DNA from: Deinococcus aquaticus
GTDB taxonomy: Bacteria > Deinococcota > Deinococci > Deinococcales > Deinococcaceae
Reading direction: 5' to 3'
DNA length: 64,000 nucleotides
Assembly: GCF_028622095.1 (NCBI RefSeq)
Contig: NZ_CP115165.1
Location: 2,725,501-2,789,500 of the forward strand
Position numbers and translations under genes: made by a program. The first letter of the stretch is position 1; each line of letters starts with the position of its first letter. The notes under the pieces were generated by a model. It made no database searches. It saw nothing but the letters and a program-made list of their open reading frames with translations, and had not been told where the DNA came from. Of the stretch, positions 10,066 through 18,152 are shown in pieces.

Positions 10066-10871
10066 GGCTGCCTCCGGGGGCGCAGCAGGGCGTTCGCGGC
10101 GACGATGGCGACCACCGTGACGAGGACCAGCAGCGCGCTCAGGGCGTTGATGTCCGGCGTGACGCCGCGCTTCACGTTCGTGTAGATCAGGACCGGCAGG
10201 GTACTGAAGCCCGACCCGCTCGTGAAGTACGTGACCACGAAATCGTCCAGGGACAGCGTGAACGCCAGCAGCGCGCCCGCCAGCACACCCGGCAGCGCCA
10301 GCGGCAGAACCACGTGCGTGAACGACCGCAGGCCGGTGGCGCCCAGGTCCCGCGCGGCCTCCTCCAGTTCCGGGCCGTACCCGGCCAGCCGCGAACGGAC
10401 GGTCAGGGACACGTAACTGATCTGGAAGGTCACGTGCGCCAGCAGTACCGTCCAGAAGCCGTTGTCGAAGGTCCAGCCCAGGCGTTCCAGGCCCGAGCGC
10501 ACGAACGAGTAGAACATCAGCAGACTCACGCCCATCACCACGTCCGGAATCACGATCGGCAGGACCAGCAGCCCGGTCAGGGCCGTGCGGAACCGCAGCG
10601 TGTACCGCCACAGGCCCAGGCCCACCAGCGTGCCCAGCACCGTGCTGACCAGCGTGCTGAGAAGGGCGATCTCCAGCGTGTGCGCCAGCGCCTCCCGCAC
10701 GTCCGACCGCGCGAACAGCACCCCGTACCACTTCGTGGTGAAGCCCGCCCACGTCGCCCCGAAGCGCGAATCGTTGAACGAGAACACGATGAGCACGATG
10801 ATCGGCAGGTACAGGAACGCGTACACCACCCACGCCCACGCGGTCAGGGCCGGATGCGTCCGCCGGGTCAC
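10062..10871 (-). CDS. potC: Polyamine ABC transporter permease PotC
   Basis: 269-residue inner-membrane permease with about six helices. The cytoplasmic EAA loop that contacts the ATPase reads ELEEAARDLGATGLRSFTHVVLPLALPG. The start is GTG at 10871 with GGAGG five bases upstream. A longer frame to 10931 would run through the palindromic repeat and is rejected. The gene lies downstream of potB, separated by about 95 bases that contain a heptad palindrome and a small hairpin. This is unusual inside an operon whose other junctions overlap. It ends in an ATGA overlap with potD. Confidence 0.93.
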   Translation of the reverse strand: MTRRTHPALTAWAWVVYAFLYLPIIVLIVFSFNDSRFGATWAGFTTKWYGVLFARSDVREALAHTLEIALLSTLVSTVLGTLVGLGLWRYTLRFRTALTGLLVLPIVIPDVVMGVSLLMFYSFVRSGLERLGWTFDNGFWTVLLAHVTFQISYVSLTVRSRLAGYGPELEEAARDLGATGLRSFTHVVLPLALPGVLAGALLAFTLSLDDFVVTYFTSGSGFSTLPVLIYTNVKRGVTPDINALSALLVLVTVVAIVAANALLRPRRQP

Positions 10872-10887
10872 GATGCCCTCCGGGCCG

Positions 10888-10949
10888 TTGATAGGTGATG
10901 GTCGATGGTTGAAAGAGGTTCCATCAACCATCGACCATCAACCTTTAAC
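10888..10949. repeat. Heptad-repeat palindrome between potB and potC
   Basis: Imperfect palindrome of about 26-base arms with a perfect 17-bp core (10896-10912 pairs with 10924-10940). The left arm reads as successive 7-base units TTGATAG, GTGATGG, TCGATGG, TTGAAAG, and the right arm holds the complements. Related copies lie at 11810-11877 and 32399-32457. It would form a strong RNA hairpin between two cistrons. Confidence 0.8.
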
Positions 10950-10950
10950 A

Positions 10951-10965
10951 GTGCGCGTAGCGCAC
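10951..10965. other. Short hairpin directly after potB stop
   Basis: GTGCGC and GCGCAC separated by three bases form a 6-bp stem next to the potB stop codon. Together with the adjacent heptad palindrome it may slow RNA decay or reduce downstream expression. Confidence 0.5.
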
Positions 10966-11793
10966 TCATACGAGTTCCTCCAGGCCCTTCTGCCCGGCGG
11001 TGCGGGCGTACGCCCACAGGCCCAGCAGCACGGCGCCCATCAGCAGAAAACTCAGGGCGCTGCCGTACGGCCAGTCTCCGGCCTGCCCGAACTGGTTCTG
11101 GATGAGGTTCCCGACCAGCGCGGTCTTCGCGCCGCCCAGGATGTCGCTGACCACGAAGGTGCCCAGCGCCGGGATGAAGGTCAGCAGGATACCCGCCACA
11201 AGGCCCGGCAGGGTCTGCGGGAACACGGCCGTCATGAAGGCCCGCAAGGGCGGCGCGCCGAGGTCCTGCGCGGCTTCCAGCAGGCGCCAGTCGATCTTCT
11301 CGACGCTGGAGTACACGGGCAGCACGAAGAACGGCACGAACGCGTACACCATGCCCAGCAGGGTCGCCGTGAGGCTGGGCACCAGATCGAAGGGCCGCAG
11401 GATCAGAATCCAGGCGTACACGCGGATCAGGAAGTTCGTCCAGAACGGAATGATCAGCAGCAGCAGCAGCAGGTTCTTGCGCCGCGCGTCCTGCCGGGCA
11501 ATGTAGAACGCCAGCGGGTAGCCCATCAGCACGCACAGCGCTGTGCTGAGTCCCGCCACCCACACGCTGCGCCACAGGACGCGCGCGTTGTCGGCCGTCC
11601 ACTCCTGGAACAGCGCGTCGTACCCGAACACCCGTTGCCAGGATTCCAGCGTCCACGGGCCGCCCACCTGCGCGAGGTCCGTGCGGGTCAGGAACGAGTA
11701 CCCCAGCATCACCAGCGCCGGCACGATCAGGAACACCGCCAGCCACAGCGTCCCCGGCCCCAGCGTGGCGAAGAAGCGCCGGACCGTCAGCAC
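10966..11793 (-). CDS. potB: Polyamine ABC transporter permease PotB
   Basis: 275-residue inner-membrane permease with six predicted helices, partner of PotC. The EAA loop is LEAAQDLGAPPLRAFMTAVFPQTLPG, and IPFWTNFLIRVYAW is a hallmark of PotB/PotH permeases. The start is GTG at 11793. No strong ribosome site is seen, only a weak AGGTG. Between the stop of potA and this gene are about 88 bases holding a second heptad palindrome, so both permease genes are preceded by such an element. Confidence 0.93.
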   Translation of the reverse strand: MLTVRRFFATLGPGTLWLAVFLIVPALVMLGYSFLTRTDLAQVGGPWTLESWQRVFGYDALFQEWTADNARVLWRSVWVAGLSTALCVLMGYPLAFYIARQDARRKNLLLLLLIIPFWTNFLIRVYAWILILRPFDLVPSLTATLLGMVYAFVPFFVLPVYSSVEKIDWRLLEAAQDLGAPPLRAFMTAVFPQTLPGLVAGILLTFIPALGTFVVSDILGGAKTALVGNLIQNQFGQAGDWPYGSALSFLLMGAVLLGLWAYARTAGQKGLEELV

Positions 11794-11809
11794 GGGGCAC
11801 CTGCGGTGA

Positions 11810-11877
11810 GGTGATGGTTAAAGGTTGATAGTTGATAGAGGGGTTTTCCATCAACCATCAACTTTCGACTATCAACC
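11810..11877. repeat. Heptad-repeat palindrome between potA and potB
   Basis: Arms of about 29 bases pair imperfectly around an AGGGGTTTTCC centre. The right arm contains units ATCAACC, ATCAACT, TTCGACT, ATCAACC, and the left arm the corresponding TTGATAG/TTGAAAG-type units. It belongs to the same family as the elements at 10888 and 32399. The many one-base differences are often of the G-for-A kind. Confidence 0.75.
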
Positions 11878-11881
11878 CCCG

Positions 11882-12955
11882 TCATGCTTCTTCCAGCACG
11901 ACGAGGTTGTCGGGCGGAAGGTAGAGGGTGACCTGTTCCTCGTAGTCGAAGTCTTCGTCGGCGCCGATGTCGGCGTTCAGCTGGAACACCACGAGCTGCT
12001 GGCCGCCGGCGCGCAGCAGGTACTGGTTCTCGGCTCCGGTGTACACGATGTCGTCCACGGTCGCGCGGATCTCGTTGCCTTCGGTCTCGTCGTCGCGTTC
12101 CATGCGCAGCTTCTCGGGCCGGACGGACAGCGTGACGTTCTGGCCGGGGCGCAGGCCCTCGCCGTGCGTGGTGCGCAGCGGGCCGTGCACGGTCTGCACG
12201 GTGGCGTCCGGGCCATCCACGCTCAGGACGGTGCCCTCGATCAGATTGCTGCTGCCCAGGAAGTTCGCCACGAACGCCGTGCGGGGCCGCTCGTACAGTT
12301 CCTCGGCCCGGCCCAGCTGTTCCACGCGGCCCCGGTTCATGACGGCGATGCGGTCACTCATGACCAGCGCTTCCTCCTGGTCGTGCGTGACGAACACGAA
12401 GGTCATGCTCAGGCTCTCTTGCAGGTTGGCGAGTTCTACCTGGAGCTCCTTGCGGAGTTTGAGGTCCAGCGCGGACAGCGGCTCGTCGAGCAGCAGCACC
12501 TGCGGTTCGTTCACGATGGCGCGGGCCAGTGCCACGCGCTGCCGCTGCCCGCCCGACAGCTGATCGGGGCGGCGCGAGGCGAAGTCCGCGATACGCACGC
12601 GCTCCAGGGCCTGCATGACCCGCTGCCGGGCCTGCGCGGCGGGCACGCCCTTCATCTTGAGGCCGAACGCCACGTTGTCCTGCACGCTCAGGTGCGGGAA
12701 CAGCGCGTAACTCTGGAAGACGGTATTCACGTTGCGCAGGTGCGGCGGCACGCCCGTCATGTCCTGACCGCCGATGATGACCTGCCCGGCGTCCGGCTGC
12801 TCGAAACCCGCCAGGATGCGCAGCAGGGTCGTCTTGCCGCACCCGCTGGGGCCCAGCAGACTGAAGAACTCGCCCCGCCGGATGTCGAGGTCGATGTCGT
12901 CCAGCACGCGCGTCTCGCTGCCTGTCGGCGACCTGAAGCTCTTGAACACGTCCAC
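11882..12955 (-). CDS. potA: Polyamine ABC transporter ATP-binding protein PotA
   Basis: ATPase that powers the PotBCD importer. Walker A GPSGCGKTT, Q-loop FQSYALFPHLSV, signature LSGGQRQRVALARAI, Walker B VLLLDEPLSALD and the H-loop FVTHDQEEAL are all present, followed by a TOBE regulatory domain. The only standard start after the upstream stop region is GTG at 12955 (357 residues), without a ribosome site. The same frame stays protein-like further upstream (KGKRSRELSADAAVSVVDV), hinting that the true protein is 10-30 residues longer. It might use a CTG start, or a frameshift from the leaderless ATG at 13047, which is out of frame. This gene is first in the operon. Confidence 0.92.
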   Translation of the reverse strand: MDVFKSFRSPTGSETRVLDDIDLDIRRGEFFSLLGPSGCGKTTLLRILAGFEQPDAGQVIIGGQDMTGVPPHLRNVNTVFQSYALFPHLSVQDNVAFGLKMKGVPAAQARQRVMQALERVRIADFASRRPDQLSGGQRQRVALARAIVNEPQVLLLDEPLSALDLKLRKELQVELANLQESLSMTFVFVTHDQEEALVMSDRIAVMNRGRVEQLGRAEELYERPRTAFVANFLGSSNLIEGTVLSVDGPDATVQTVHGPLRTTHGEGLRPGQNVTLSVRPEKLRMERDDETEGNEIRATVDDIVYTGAENQYLLRAGGQQLVVFQLNADIGADEDFDYEEQVTLYLPPDNLVVLEEA

Positions 12956-13017
12956 GACACTGACGGCCGCATCGGCGGACAGTTCGCGTGACCGCTTTCC
13001 CTTAAACGCGACGCCGG

Positions 13018-13047
13018 TTATGGACGGGACCTCTGAATCTGACTCAT
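13018..13047 (-). CDS. Leaderless upstream ORF (9 codons) before potA
   Basis: An ATG seven bases after a TAAAAT -10 box opens a frame of nine residues, MSQIQRSRP, and stops at TAA. It is one base out of frame with potA, whose protein-like frame starts within this segment. It is either a regulatory leader peptide (Arg-rich, ending in Pro-stop) or the remains of the original potA start after a 1-base change. The sequence alone does not decide. Confidence 0.45.
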   Translation of the reverse strand: MSQIQRSRP

Positions 13048-13054
13048 GCCAGGG

Positions 13055-13060
13055 ATTTTA
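13055..13060 (-). promoter_or_regulatory. -10 box of pot operon promoter
   Basis: TAAAAT on the minus strand, seven bases before the ATG at 13047. This is the best promoter match upstream of potA. Confidence 0.6.
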
Positions 13061-13194
13061 CTGGCCTGGGCGGGCAGCCACCCCCACTCCGCCTTAAGGG
13101 TGACGCGGCGCGCGCAGAGGTGGGGATACGCTGGCGGTGTTCCGCTGCCGTCACGCCCTGCCCCGAGTGCCCTGTTCCGAGTCGAGGTTTCCCT

Positions 13195-13770
13195 GTGGAA
13201 GATATTCTGGTTCCCCTGTTCTTTTTCGCCTCGGTGTTCGGTTTTCCGCTGGCGCGGCGCGCCATGATTCACCGGCACAGGCTGGAGTTGCTGCGCGCCC
13301 AGCAGGCTCCGGCGCACGGCACGTCCGCCCCCGACGGCCCGCAGGACAGCTCGCAGAACGACGCGCCCGCGCTGGCCCTGCGGCTGCCGGAACCGCACCG
13401 GCTGTACGCGCTGGCGCTGCTGTGCCGCCTCCAGGACGCCCCCCCGGCGCAGGAGCCGCAGGTGCGGGCGCTGCTGGGTCAGATCCGTTTCGAGTACCTG
13501 CCGGATACGCTACGCAGTTACCTGAACCTGACGCCCGCCGCGCGCGAGCAGCTCCGCGCCGGGGGCCGCGATCCGGAAGGGCTGCTGCGTGAGCAGCTGG
13601 AGCACCTGAGCCAGGGCGTGGACGGCGCGTTGCGGCAGGATCACGGTAGCGCCAGCCGCCTCCTTACGCAGGGACACTACCTGCGCGACCGCTTTGAGCC
13701 GTCCCCGCTGGACACCGCCCGTTTCGATGCAGCCGCCCGCAACCTGGGCGCGGCGCCGCTTCAGAAATGA
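13195..13770 (+). CDS. Membrane-anchored protein of unknown function
   Basis: 191 residues from GTG 13195, with GAGG eight bases upstream; an earlier in-frame start at 13120 is not needed. The first 22 residues are hydrophobic (ILVPLFFFASVFGF) and form one membrane anchor. The rest is a cytosolic or periplasmic helical region rich in Leu, Arg, Gln and Ala. No known motif was recognised. It is divergent from the pot operon and lies ahead of the hydrolase gene at 13856, which has its own promoter. Confidence 0.65.
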   Translation: MEDILVPLFFFASVFGFPLARRAMIHRHRLELLRAQQAPAHGTSAPDGPQDSSQNDAPALALRLPEPHRLYALALLCRLQDAPPAQEPQVRALLGQIRFEYLPDTLRSYLNLTPAAREQLRAGGRDPEGLLREQLEHLSQGVDGALRQDHGSASRLLTQGHYLRDRFEPSPLDTARFDAAARNLGAAPLQK

Positions 13771-13817
13771 CCCGGCCGGGCAGAATCGACCCGAGTTGAC
13801 GCGCTGGTCAGATGCTC

Positions 13818-13847
13818 TTGACGGCCCGTACCGGCATCAGACAGACT
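13818..13847 (+). promoter_or_regulatory. Promoter of the PET-hydrolase-like gene
   Basis: TTGACG (13818-13823), an 18-base spacer and CAGACT (13842-13847), eight bases before the ATG at 13856. This predicts a leaderless transcript. Confidence 0.6.
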
Positions 13848-13855
13848 GATCTGGA

Positions 13856-14749
13856 ATGAAAAACTTAACTGTCGGCCTCGCACTGACCGTCCTCCTGGCT
13901 GCCTGCGGAAGCGTGCAGCAACCGCCCGTCACGGCCGCGCAGGACCAGACCGTGACCACGCTGGCGCTCAACCCGTACGAGCGTGGCCCCGCCCCGACCA
14001 CCGCCAGCCTGGAAGCGACGCGCGGGCCGTACGCCACGGCCACCACCACCGTGTCCCGGTTGCGGGTCAGTGGATTCGGGGGCGGCACCATCTACTACCC
14101 GACGACCACCAGCGACGGCACCTTCGGCGCTGTGGCCATGTCGCCCGGGTACACCGCCACGCAGAGCAGCCTCTCGTGGCTGGGGCCTCGCCTCGCCTCG
14201 CAGGGCTTCGTGGTGTTCATCATCGACACGAACAGCGTCTACGACCAGCCCGCGTCGCGCGGCACGCAACTTCTTGCCGCACTGCGGTACCTGACGGGCA
14301 GCAGCGACGTGCGCAGCCGCATCGACCCGGCGCGGCTGGCCGTCATGGGGCACAGCATGGGCGGCGGCGGCAGCCTGGAAGCCGCCAAGACCAACCCCGC
14401 CCTGAAGGCCGCCGTGGCCCTGACCCCCTGGAACACCGACAAGACCTGGCCAGAACTCCGCACGCCCACCCTGATCATTGGCGCGCAGTCCGATACGGTC
14501 GCGCCGGTCGCCTCTCACTCGGTGCCGTTCTACACCAGCCTGGCGGCCACGCTGCCCCGCACGTACCTGGAACTGCGCGGCGCCAGTCACTTCGTGCCGA
14601 ACTCCGCGAACACGCCCATCGCGCGGGCCAGCGTGGCGTGGCTCAAACGCTTCGTGGACAACGACCTGCGCTACAGCCCGTTCCTGTGCCCGGCCCCGGC
14701 CGTCGGCACCACCTACTCAGACGTGCGCAGCAGCTGCCCGTTCAACTGA
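13856..14749 (+). CDS. Cutinase/PET-hydrolase-like lipoprotein (a/b hydrolase)
   Basis: 297 residues. A lipoprotein signal ends in LLAAC (Cys17). The mature region follows the polyester-hydrolase/cutinase family closely from [21 protein letters not shown] onward. Catalytic residues: Ser167 in MGHSMGG, Asp213 in GAQSDTVAP, His245 in GASHFVPN. Tyr99 (PGYTA) and Met168 give the oxyanion hole, and Cys278 and Cys294 match the C-terminal disulfide. His before the Ser and Phe246 after the His are as in actinobacterial cutinases, whereas Ideonella PETase has Trp and Ser there. Such enzymes cleave ester bonds of cutin, polyesters and triglycerides at the cell surface. The natural substrate is unknown. 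Lipid anchoring is unusual for this family, whose best-known members are secreted. Confidence 0.88.
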   Translation: MKNLTVGLALTVLLAACGSVQQPPVTAAQDQTVTTLALNPYERGPAPTTASLEATRGPYATATTTVSRLRVSGFGGGTIYYPTTTSDGTFGAVAMSPGYTATQSSLSWLGPRLASQGFVVFIIDTNSVYDQPASRGTQLLAALRYLTGSSDVRSRIDPARLAVMGHSMGGGGSLEAAKTNPALKAAVALTPWNTDKTWPELRTPTLIIGAQSDTVAPVASHSVPFYTSLAATLPRTYLELRGASHFVPNSANTPIARASVAWLKRFVDNDLRYSPFLCPAPAVGTTYSDVRSSCPFN

Positions 14750-14785
14750 CCGGCGCGGTAGTCCGGCACTGACGCGAACCGGTGG

Positions 14786-15454
14786 TCAGGGAAGGGCGTC
14801 CGGGTCCGGGAGGGTCTCCCCCACCCGGACGCCCAGCAGGTGAGCGAGGTCCGGCAGTTGCGCGGCGTCCACGGTCACGCCCTCCAGTTCGCGGGGGGTG
14901 ACGCGCAGGCCGCGCAGGTCACTGGTGCGCAGGTCGGCCCCGGCCAGTCGCGCGCCGCGCAGGTCCGTGCGGGGCAGGCGGCACGCCCGCAGGATCAGGC
15001 CGGGCAGGTCGGCGTCCATGAAGACGGCCTCGGTCAGGTCGCAGTCGTCCAGGCGCAGGTGGGCCGCGTCGGCCTTCACCCACACGCTCAGGGGGGCGGT
15101 CACGCGGGTCAGGGCCACGTGCCGCAGGCGCGCGTGGGCGGCCTGCACGCCCAGCAGGCGGCAGTCCGTGAACTGCACGCGTTCCAGCGCCGCGTCTTCC
15201 AGGTGGGCGCCGCTCAGGTCGCAGCCCTCGAAGCGCACGTCGGTGAGGCGCACGCCGCGCCAGTGCACGCCAGTCAGGTTCACCTGCCGGAACACGCAGC
15301 CCTGGAAGGTCACGGCGTTCAGGGCCTCCGCGCCGATCAGATCGCCTTCCAGCGCCAGACCCCGGTACACGGTTTCGCTTTCCAGCGGGCCGGGCGGCGG
15401 GGCGCGCAGACCTCCGCGTGGGAATTTCGGGGCGTTCGGGCGGGTCGTGTCCAT
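14786..15454 (-). CDS. Pentapeptide-repeat protein
   Basis: 222 residues. From about residue 33 the chain is a run of A(D/N)LXX-type units (DLIGAEALNAVTFQGCVFRQVNLTG and similar, also ADLRTSDLRGLRV near the end), which fold into a right-handed four-sided beta helix. Some such proteins mimic DNA and protect gyrase; most have no known role. The ATG is six bases after the stop of map, so the two are probably co-transcribed. Several units are degenerate in the middle (residues 100-125). Confidence 0.85.
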   Translation of the reverse strand: MDTTRPNAPKFPRGGLRAPPPGPLESETVYRGLALEGDLIGAEALNAVTFQGCVFRQVNLTGVHWRGVRLTDVRFEGCDLSGAHLEDAALERVQFTDCRLLGVQAAHARLRHVALTRVTAPLSVWVKADAAHLRLDDCDLTEAVFMDADLPGLILRACRLPRTDLRGARLAGADLRTSDLRGLRVTPRELEGVTVDAAQLPDLAHLLGVRVGETLPDPDALP

Positions 15455-15460
15455 TGACAG

Positions 15461-16222
15461 TTACAGCGTGAGGATCTCGTAGCCCTTATCAGTGACGACC
15501 AGGGTGTGCTCGAACTGCGCGCTGGGTTGCCCGTCGGCGGTGGTGACGGTCCAGCCGTCGGCCAGCAGGCGCGTCTCGGGGCGGCCCAGGTTGATCATGG
15601 GTTCCACCGTGAACACCATGCCCGGCTGGAGTTTCAGGCCGGTGTAGCGCGCGCCCCAGTGGTAGATGGTGGGTTCCTCGTGCAGTTTCTTGCCGATGCC
15701 GTGCCCGGTGTACTCGCGGACCACGCCGTACCCGCGCGCCTCGGCGAGGGTCTGGATGGCGTGCCCGATGTCGCCGGTGCGGGCGTTCGGGCGGATGACG
15801 TCCAGCCCTGCTTTCAGGCACTCGCGGGTGGTGTCCACGAGGCCCTGCACGTCGGCGCTGACCTGCCCGACCGTGTAGGTGTAGCAGGCGTCGCCGTACA
15901 CGCCGTTCATCAGCACGCCGATGTCCACGCCGACCACGTCGCCTTCCAGCAGCACGCGCCCGTCGGGAATGCCGTGGCAGATGACCTCGTTCACGCTGGC
16001 GCAGATGGTGCCGGGGAAGGGGTTGTTCTTAGGGCCGTACCCCAGGTAAGCGGGCGTGGCGCCGGCACGGCGGATGTGTTCCTCGGCGAGGGTGTCGAGT
16101 TCTTTCAGGGTGACGCCGGGCTTCACGTACGGCTCCAGCACGCGGAACGTTTCCGCGACGAGCGCCCCGGCGCGGCGCATGGCTTCGATCTCTCGGGCGG
16201 ATTTCAGGGAAACGCGGCTCAT
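15461..16222 (-). CDS. map: Methionine aminopeptidase, type I
   Basis: Cuts the initiator methionine from new proteins. 253 residues from ATG 16222 (MSRVSLKSAREIEAMRRAG is the usual start). Metal ligands are present: Asp in VVGVDIGV, Asp in YGDACYTYTV, His in YTGHGIGKKLHEEP, Glu in TVEPMINLG and Glu in QFEHTLVVT. The substrate His is in VICHGIPD. A TAGCCT box lies eight bases before the ATG. The frame to 16240 is an artefact of the -10 region. It is followed by the pentapeptide-repeat gene. Confidence 0.97.
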   Translation of the reverse strand: MSRVSLKSAREIEAMRRAGALVAETFRVLEPYVKPGVTLKELDTLAEEHIRRAGATPAYLGYGPKNNPFPGTICASVNEVICHGIPDGRVLLEGDVVGVDIGVLMNGVYGDACYTYTVGQVSADVQGLVDTTRECLKAGLDVIRPNARTGDIGHAIQTLAEARGYGVVREYTGHGIGKKLHEEPTIYHWGARYTGLKLQPGMVFTVEPMINLGRPETRLLADGWTVTTADGQPSAQFEHTLVVTDKGYEILTL

Positions 16223-16287
16223 AACGCATGAGGCTAACACGGCCCGGCGCGCCCTTCCCTGCCGCGCGTCACGGTACCCTGGCCCCC

Positions 16288-17175
16288 ATGAGTGACCAGC
16301 ACAGCGGCACAGGGGCGCGCAGCGTCGTGATCAGCGTGGACATGGAAGGCGTGACTGGCGTAGCCAGCTGGGTGCAGGTCAGCCCACCCGAGTTCGGTGG
16401 GTTGGTCAGCGGCACCGAGTACGAGCGGGCGCGCGAACGCATGACGCTGGAAGCGGCCGCCGCCGCGCAGGGCGCGCTGGACGCCGGAGCGACCGACGTA
16501 CTTGTGAACGACAGTCACGACACCATGCGCAACCTGATCCCGGAACTGCTCCCGGACGGCGTGCGCTTTACCAGCGGGAACGACAAGCCGCTGAGCATGG
16601 TGCAGGGCGTGCAGGAGGCCGGCGTGCTGGGCCTGCTGTTCGTGGGCTACCACGCGCGGGCCGGAAGCGTACGCGGGCCGCTGGCACACACCTGGAACGG
16701 CTTCATCCGGGACGTGCGCGTGAACGGCATGAGCACCGGCGAGTACGGCCTGAACGCCCTGCTCGCCGGGCATTACGGCGTGCCAGTCCTGTTCGCGTGC
16801 GGGGACGACGTGGCCATGGCGGAAATCACCGCCGAACTGGGCGAGGGTGTGATCACGGTGCCGGTCAAGGAGGGCCTGAGCAGTTTCGCGGCCACGCACC
16901 TGCACCCGCGTGAAGCGCAGCGCCGCATCCGCGACGGCGCATTCCGGGCCGTGACGCAGGCGCTGGGGTCGCCGCCCCAGCCGTACGGCACGCGCTTCCC
17001 GGCCGCCGCGCAACTGAGTTTCGATCATCAGGCCCGCGCGGACGCCTGCGAACGCGTGCCCGGCATCACCCGCATCGACGCCGTGACCGTCGGCTGGGAG
17101 AGCGAGAACGCCTTCCACCTGTTCCAGACGTTCCGGATGCTGGCCAGCGTGGCCGCCGTGCGCCTGAACGCGTAA
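16288..17175 (+). CDS. M55 family D-aminopeptidase (DppA-like)
   Basis: 295 residues. M55 enzymes are zinc aminopeptidases acting on D-Ala peptides, found next to dipeptide transport in Bacillus. The N-terminal SVDMEGVTGVASW carries the first metal-binding Asp and Glu, followed by VNDSHDTMRNL, FVGYHARAG and HTWNG, all family hallmarks. It probably recycles peptidoglycan-derived peptides. Here it stands alone, without dpp transporter genes. TACCCT seven bases before the ATG gives a leaderless promoter; the longer frame from 16228 is rejected. Confidence 0.88.
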   Translation: MSDQHSGTGARSVVISVDMEGVTGVASWVQVSPPEFGGLVSGTEYERARERMTLEAAAAAQGALDAGATDVLVNDSHDTMRNLIPELLPDGVRFTSGNDKPLSMVQGVQEAGVLGLLFVGYHARAGSVRGPLAHTWNGFIRDVRVNGMSTGEYGLNALLAGHYGVPVLFACGDDVAMAEITAELGEGVITVPVKEGLSSFAATHLHPREAQRRIRDGAFRAVTQALGSPPQPYGTRFPAAAQLSFDHQARADACERVPGITRIDAVTVGWESENAFHLFQTFRMLASVAAVRLNA

Positions 17176-17229
17176 CCACCGCAGGCAACCCTGCGGGCAT
17201 CCTCATGCGGCGTCCGGTAGCCTGAACGC

Positions 17230-17676
17230 ATGCACCCCCTGACCGCCCTGAGCCTCACCGCCACCCTGACCGCCCCCGCCAGTGCCGCCGCCGTGTGGGC
17301 CGGTGTGGACGCCACCACGAGCGGGTACGGCGTGCACGCCGGGACCGCCCTGCTGCCCATCCCGTTCATCGGCACGGTCGGCGTGGAAGGCAGCGCCGAA
17401 CGCCCCTGGCAGACGACCGACACCACCTACAACCGCTACGCCGCCGGCGTGACCCTGCGCGACCTGAACCTCCCCCTGACGAAGGTGGACGCCTTCGCCA
17501 CCGTCGGCGGGCAACTGACTACCCCCACCGCCCAGGGCAGCGAGAACAGGTTTGCGCTGTACGGCGAGACCGGCCTGCGCGGCCCCGTGTTCGGCCCCGC
17601 CGGATGGCGCGCGTTCGTGCGGGCCAGCAGCGCCGGGCAGATCGGCGCGGGCGTCGGCCTGGAACTGCGCTTCTGA
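17230..17676 (+). CDS. Small secreted protein, possibly beta-barrel
   Basis: 148 residues. A signal peptide with cleavage near SAAA precedes alternating hydrophobic and polar residues rich in Gly, Thr and Tyr, ending in GAGVGLELRF, with a terminal Phe as in outer-membrane beta-barrel strands. No family recognised. TAGCCT six bases before the ATG indicates a leaderless promoter. Confidence 0.65.
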   Translation: MHPLTALSLTATLTAPASAAAVWAGVDATTSGYGVHAGTALLPIPFIGTVGVEGSAERPWQTTDTTYNRYAAGVTLRDLNLPLTKVDAFATVGGQLTTPTAQGSENRFALYGETGLRGPVFGPAGWRAFVRASSAGQIGAGVGLELRF

Positions 17677-17723
17677 CCGCAATTGCACCCACCTGCCCGG
17701 CTGTGCTCTGACAGACTGGGCAG

Positions 17724-18149
17724 GTGACCACCGAACCCGCTTACACCCTGCACACCACCCTGGACGGCGTCACGCCGGGGCAGTTGCAGGGCTTCTTCGT
17801 GGACTGGCCGAATCCGCCCAGCCCGGACACCTTTCACCGCGTGCTGGCCGGATCGTACCGGGTGGTGCTGGCCGTCAGCGGCGGGCAGGTCATCGGCTTC
17901 GTGCAGGCCATCAGTGACGGGGTGCTCACCGCGTACATTCCGCTGCTGGAAGTCCTGCCCGAGTGGCAGGGCCGGGGCGTGGGCCGCGCCCTGATGACCC
18001 GCATGCAGGACGAACTGCGGCACCTGTACGCCGTGGACCTGGGCTGCGAAGACAACCTCGTCCCGTTCTACGAGGGCCTGGGCATGAGACGGGGCAACCT
18101 GATGTTCACCCGACGCTACGAGCGGCAGAGTGGCGCGGTGGAAGGCTGA
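17724..18149 (+). CDS. GNAT family N-acetyltransferase
   Basis: 141 residues from a GTG start. It is a single GNAT domain: LLEVLPEWQGRGVGRALMTRM is a textbook motif A with the QxxGxG acetyl-CoA loop, and VPFYEGLGMRRGNLM is motif B. The acceptor is unknown. A CAGACT sequence six bases before the GTG may serve as -10. It is convergent with the gene ending at 18153, three bases away. Confidence 0.88.
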   Translation: MTTEPAYTLHTTLDGVTPGQLQGFFVDWPNPPSPDTFHRVLAGSYRVVLAVSGGQVIGFVQAISDGVLTAYIPLLEVLPEWQGRGVGRALMTRMQDELRHLYAVDLGCEDNLVPFYEGLGMRRGNLMFTRRYERQSGAVEG

Positions 18150-18152
18150 CCC

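Noticed and set aside
10066..10839. N-terminal extension of potD
   Set aside because: The extension runs through potC in another frame; the lipoprotein signal begins at 10065.
10888..10949. Palindrome as a CRISPR repeat
   Set aside because: No regular spacers or repeated arrays; the copies are isolated hairpins.
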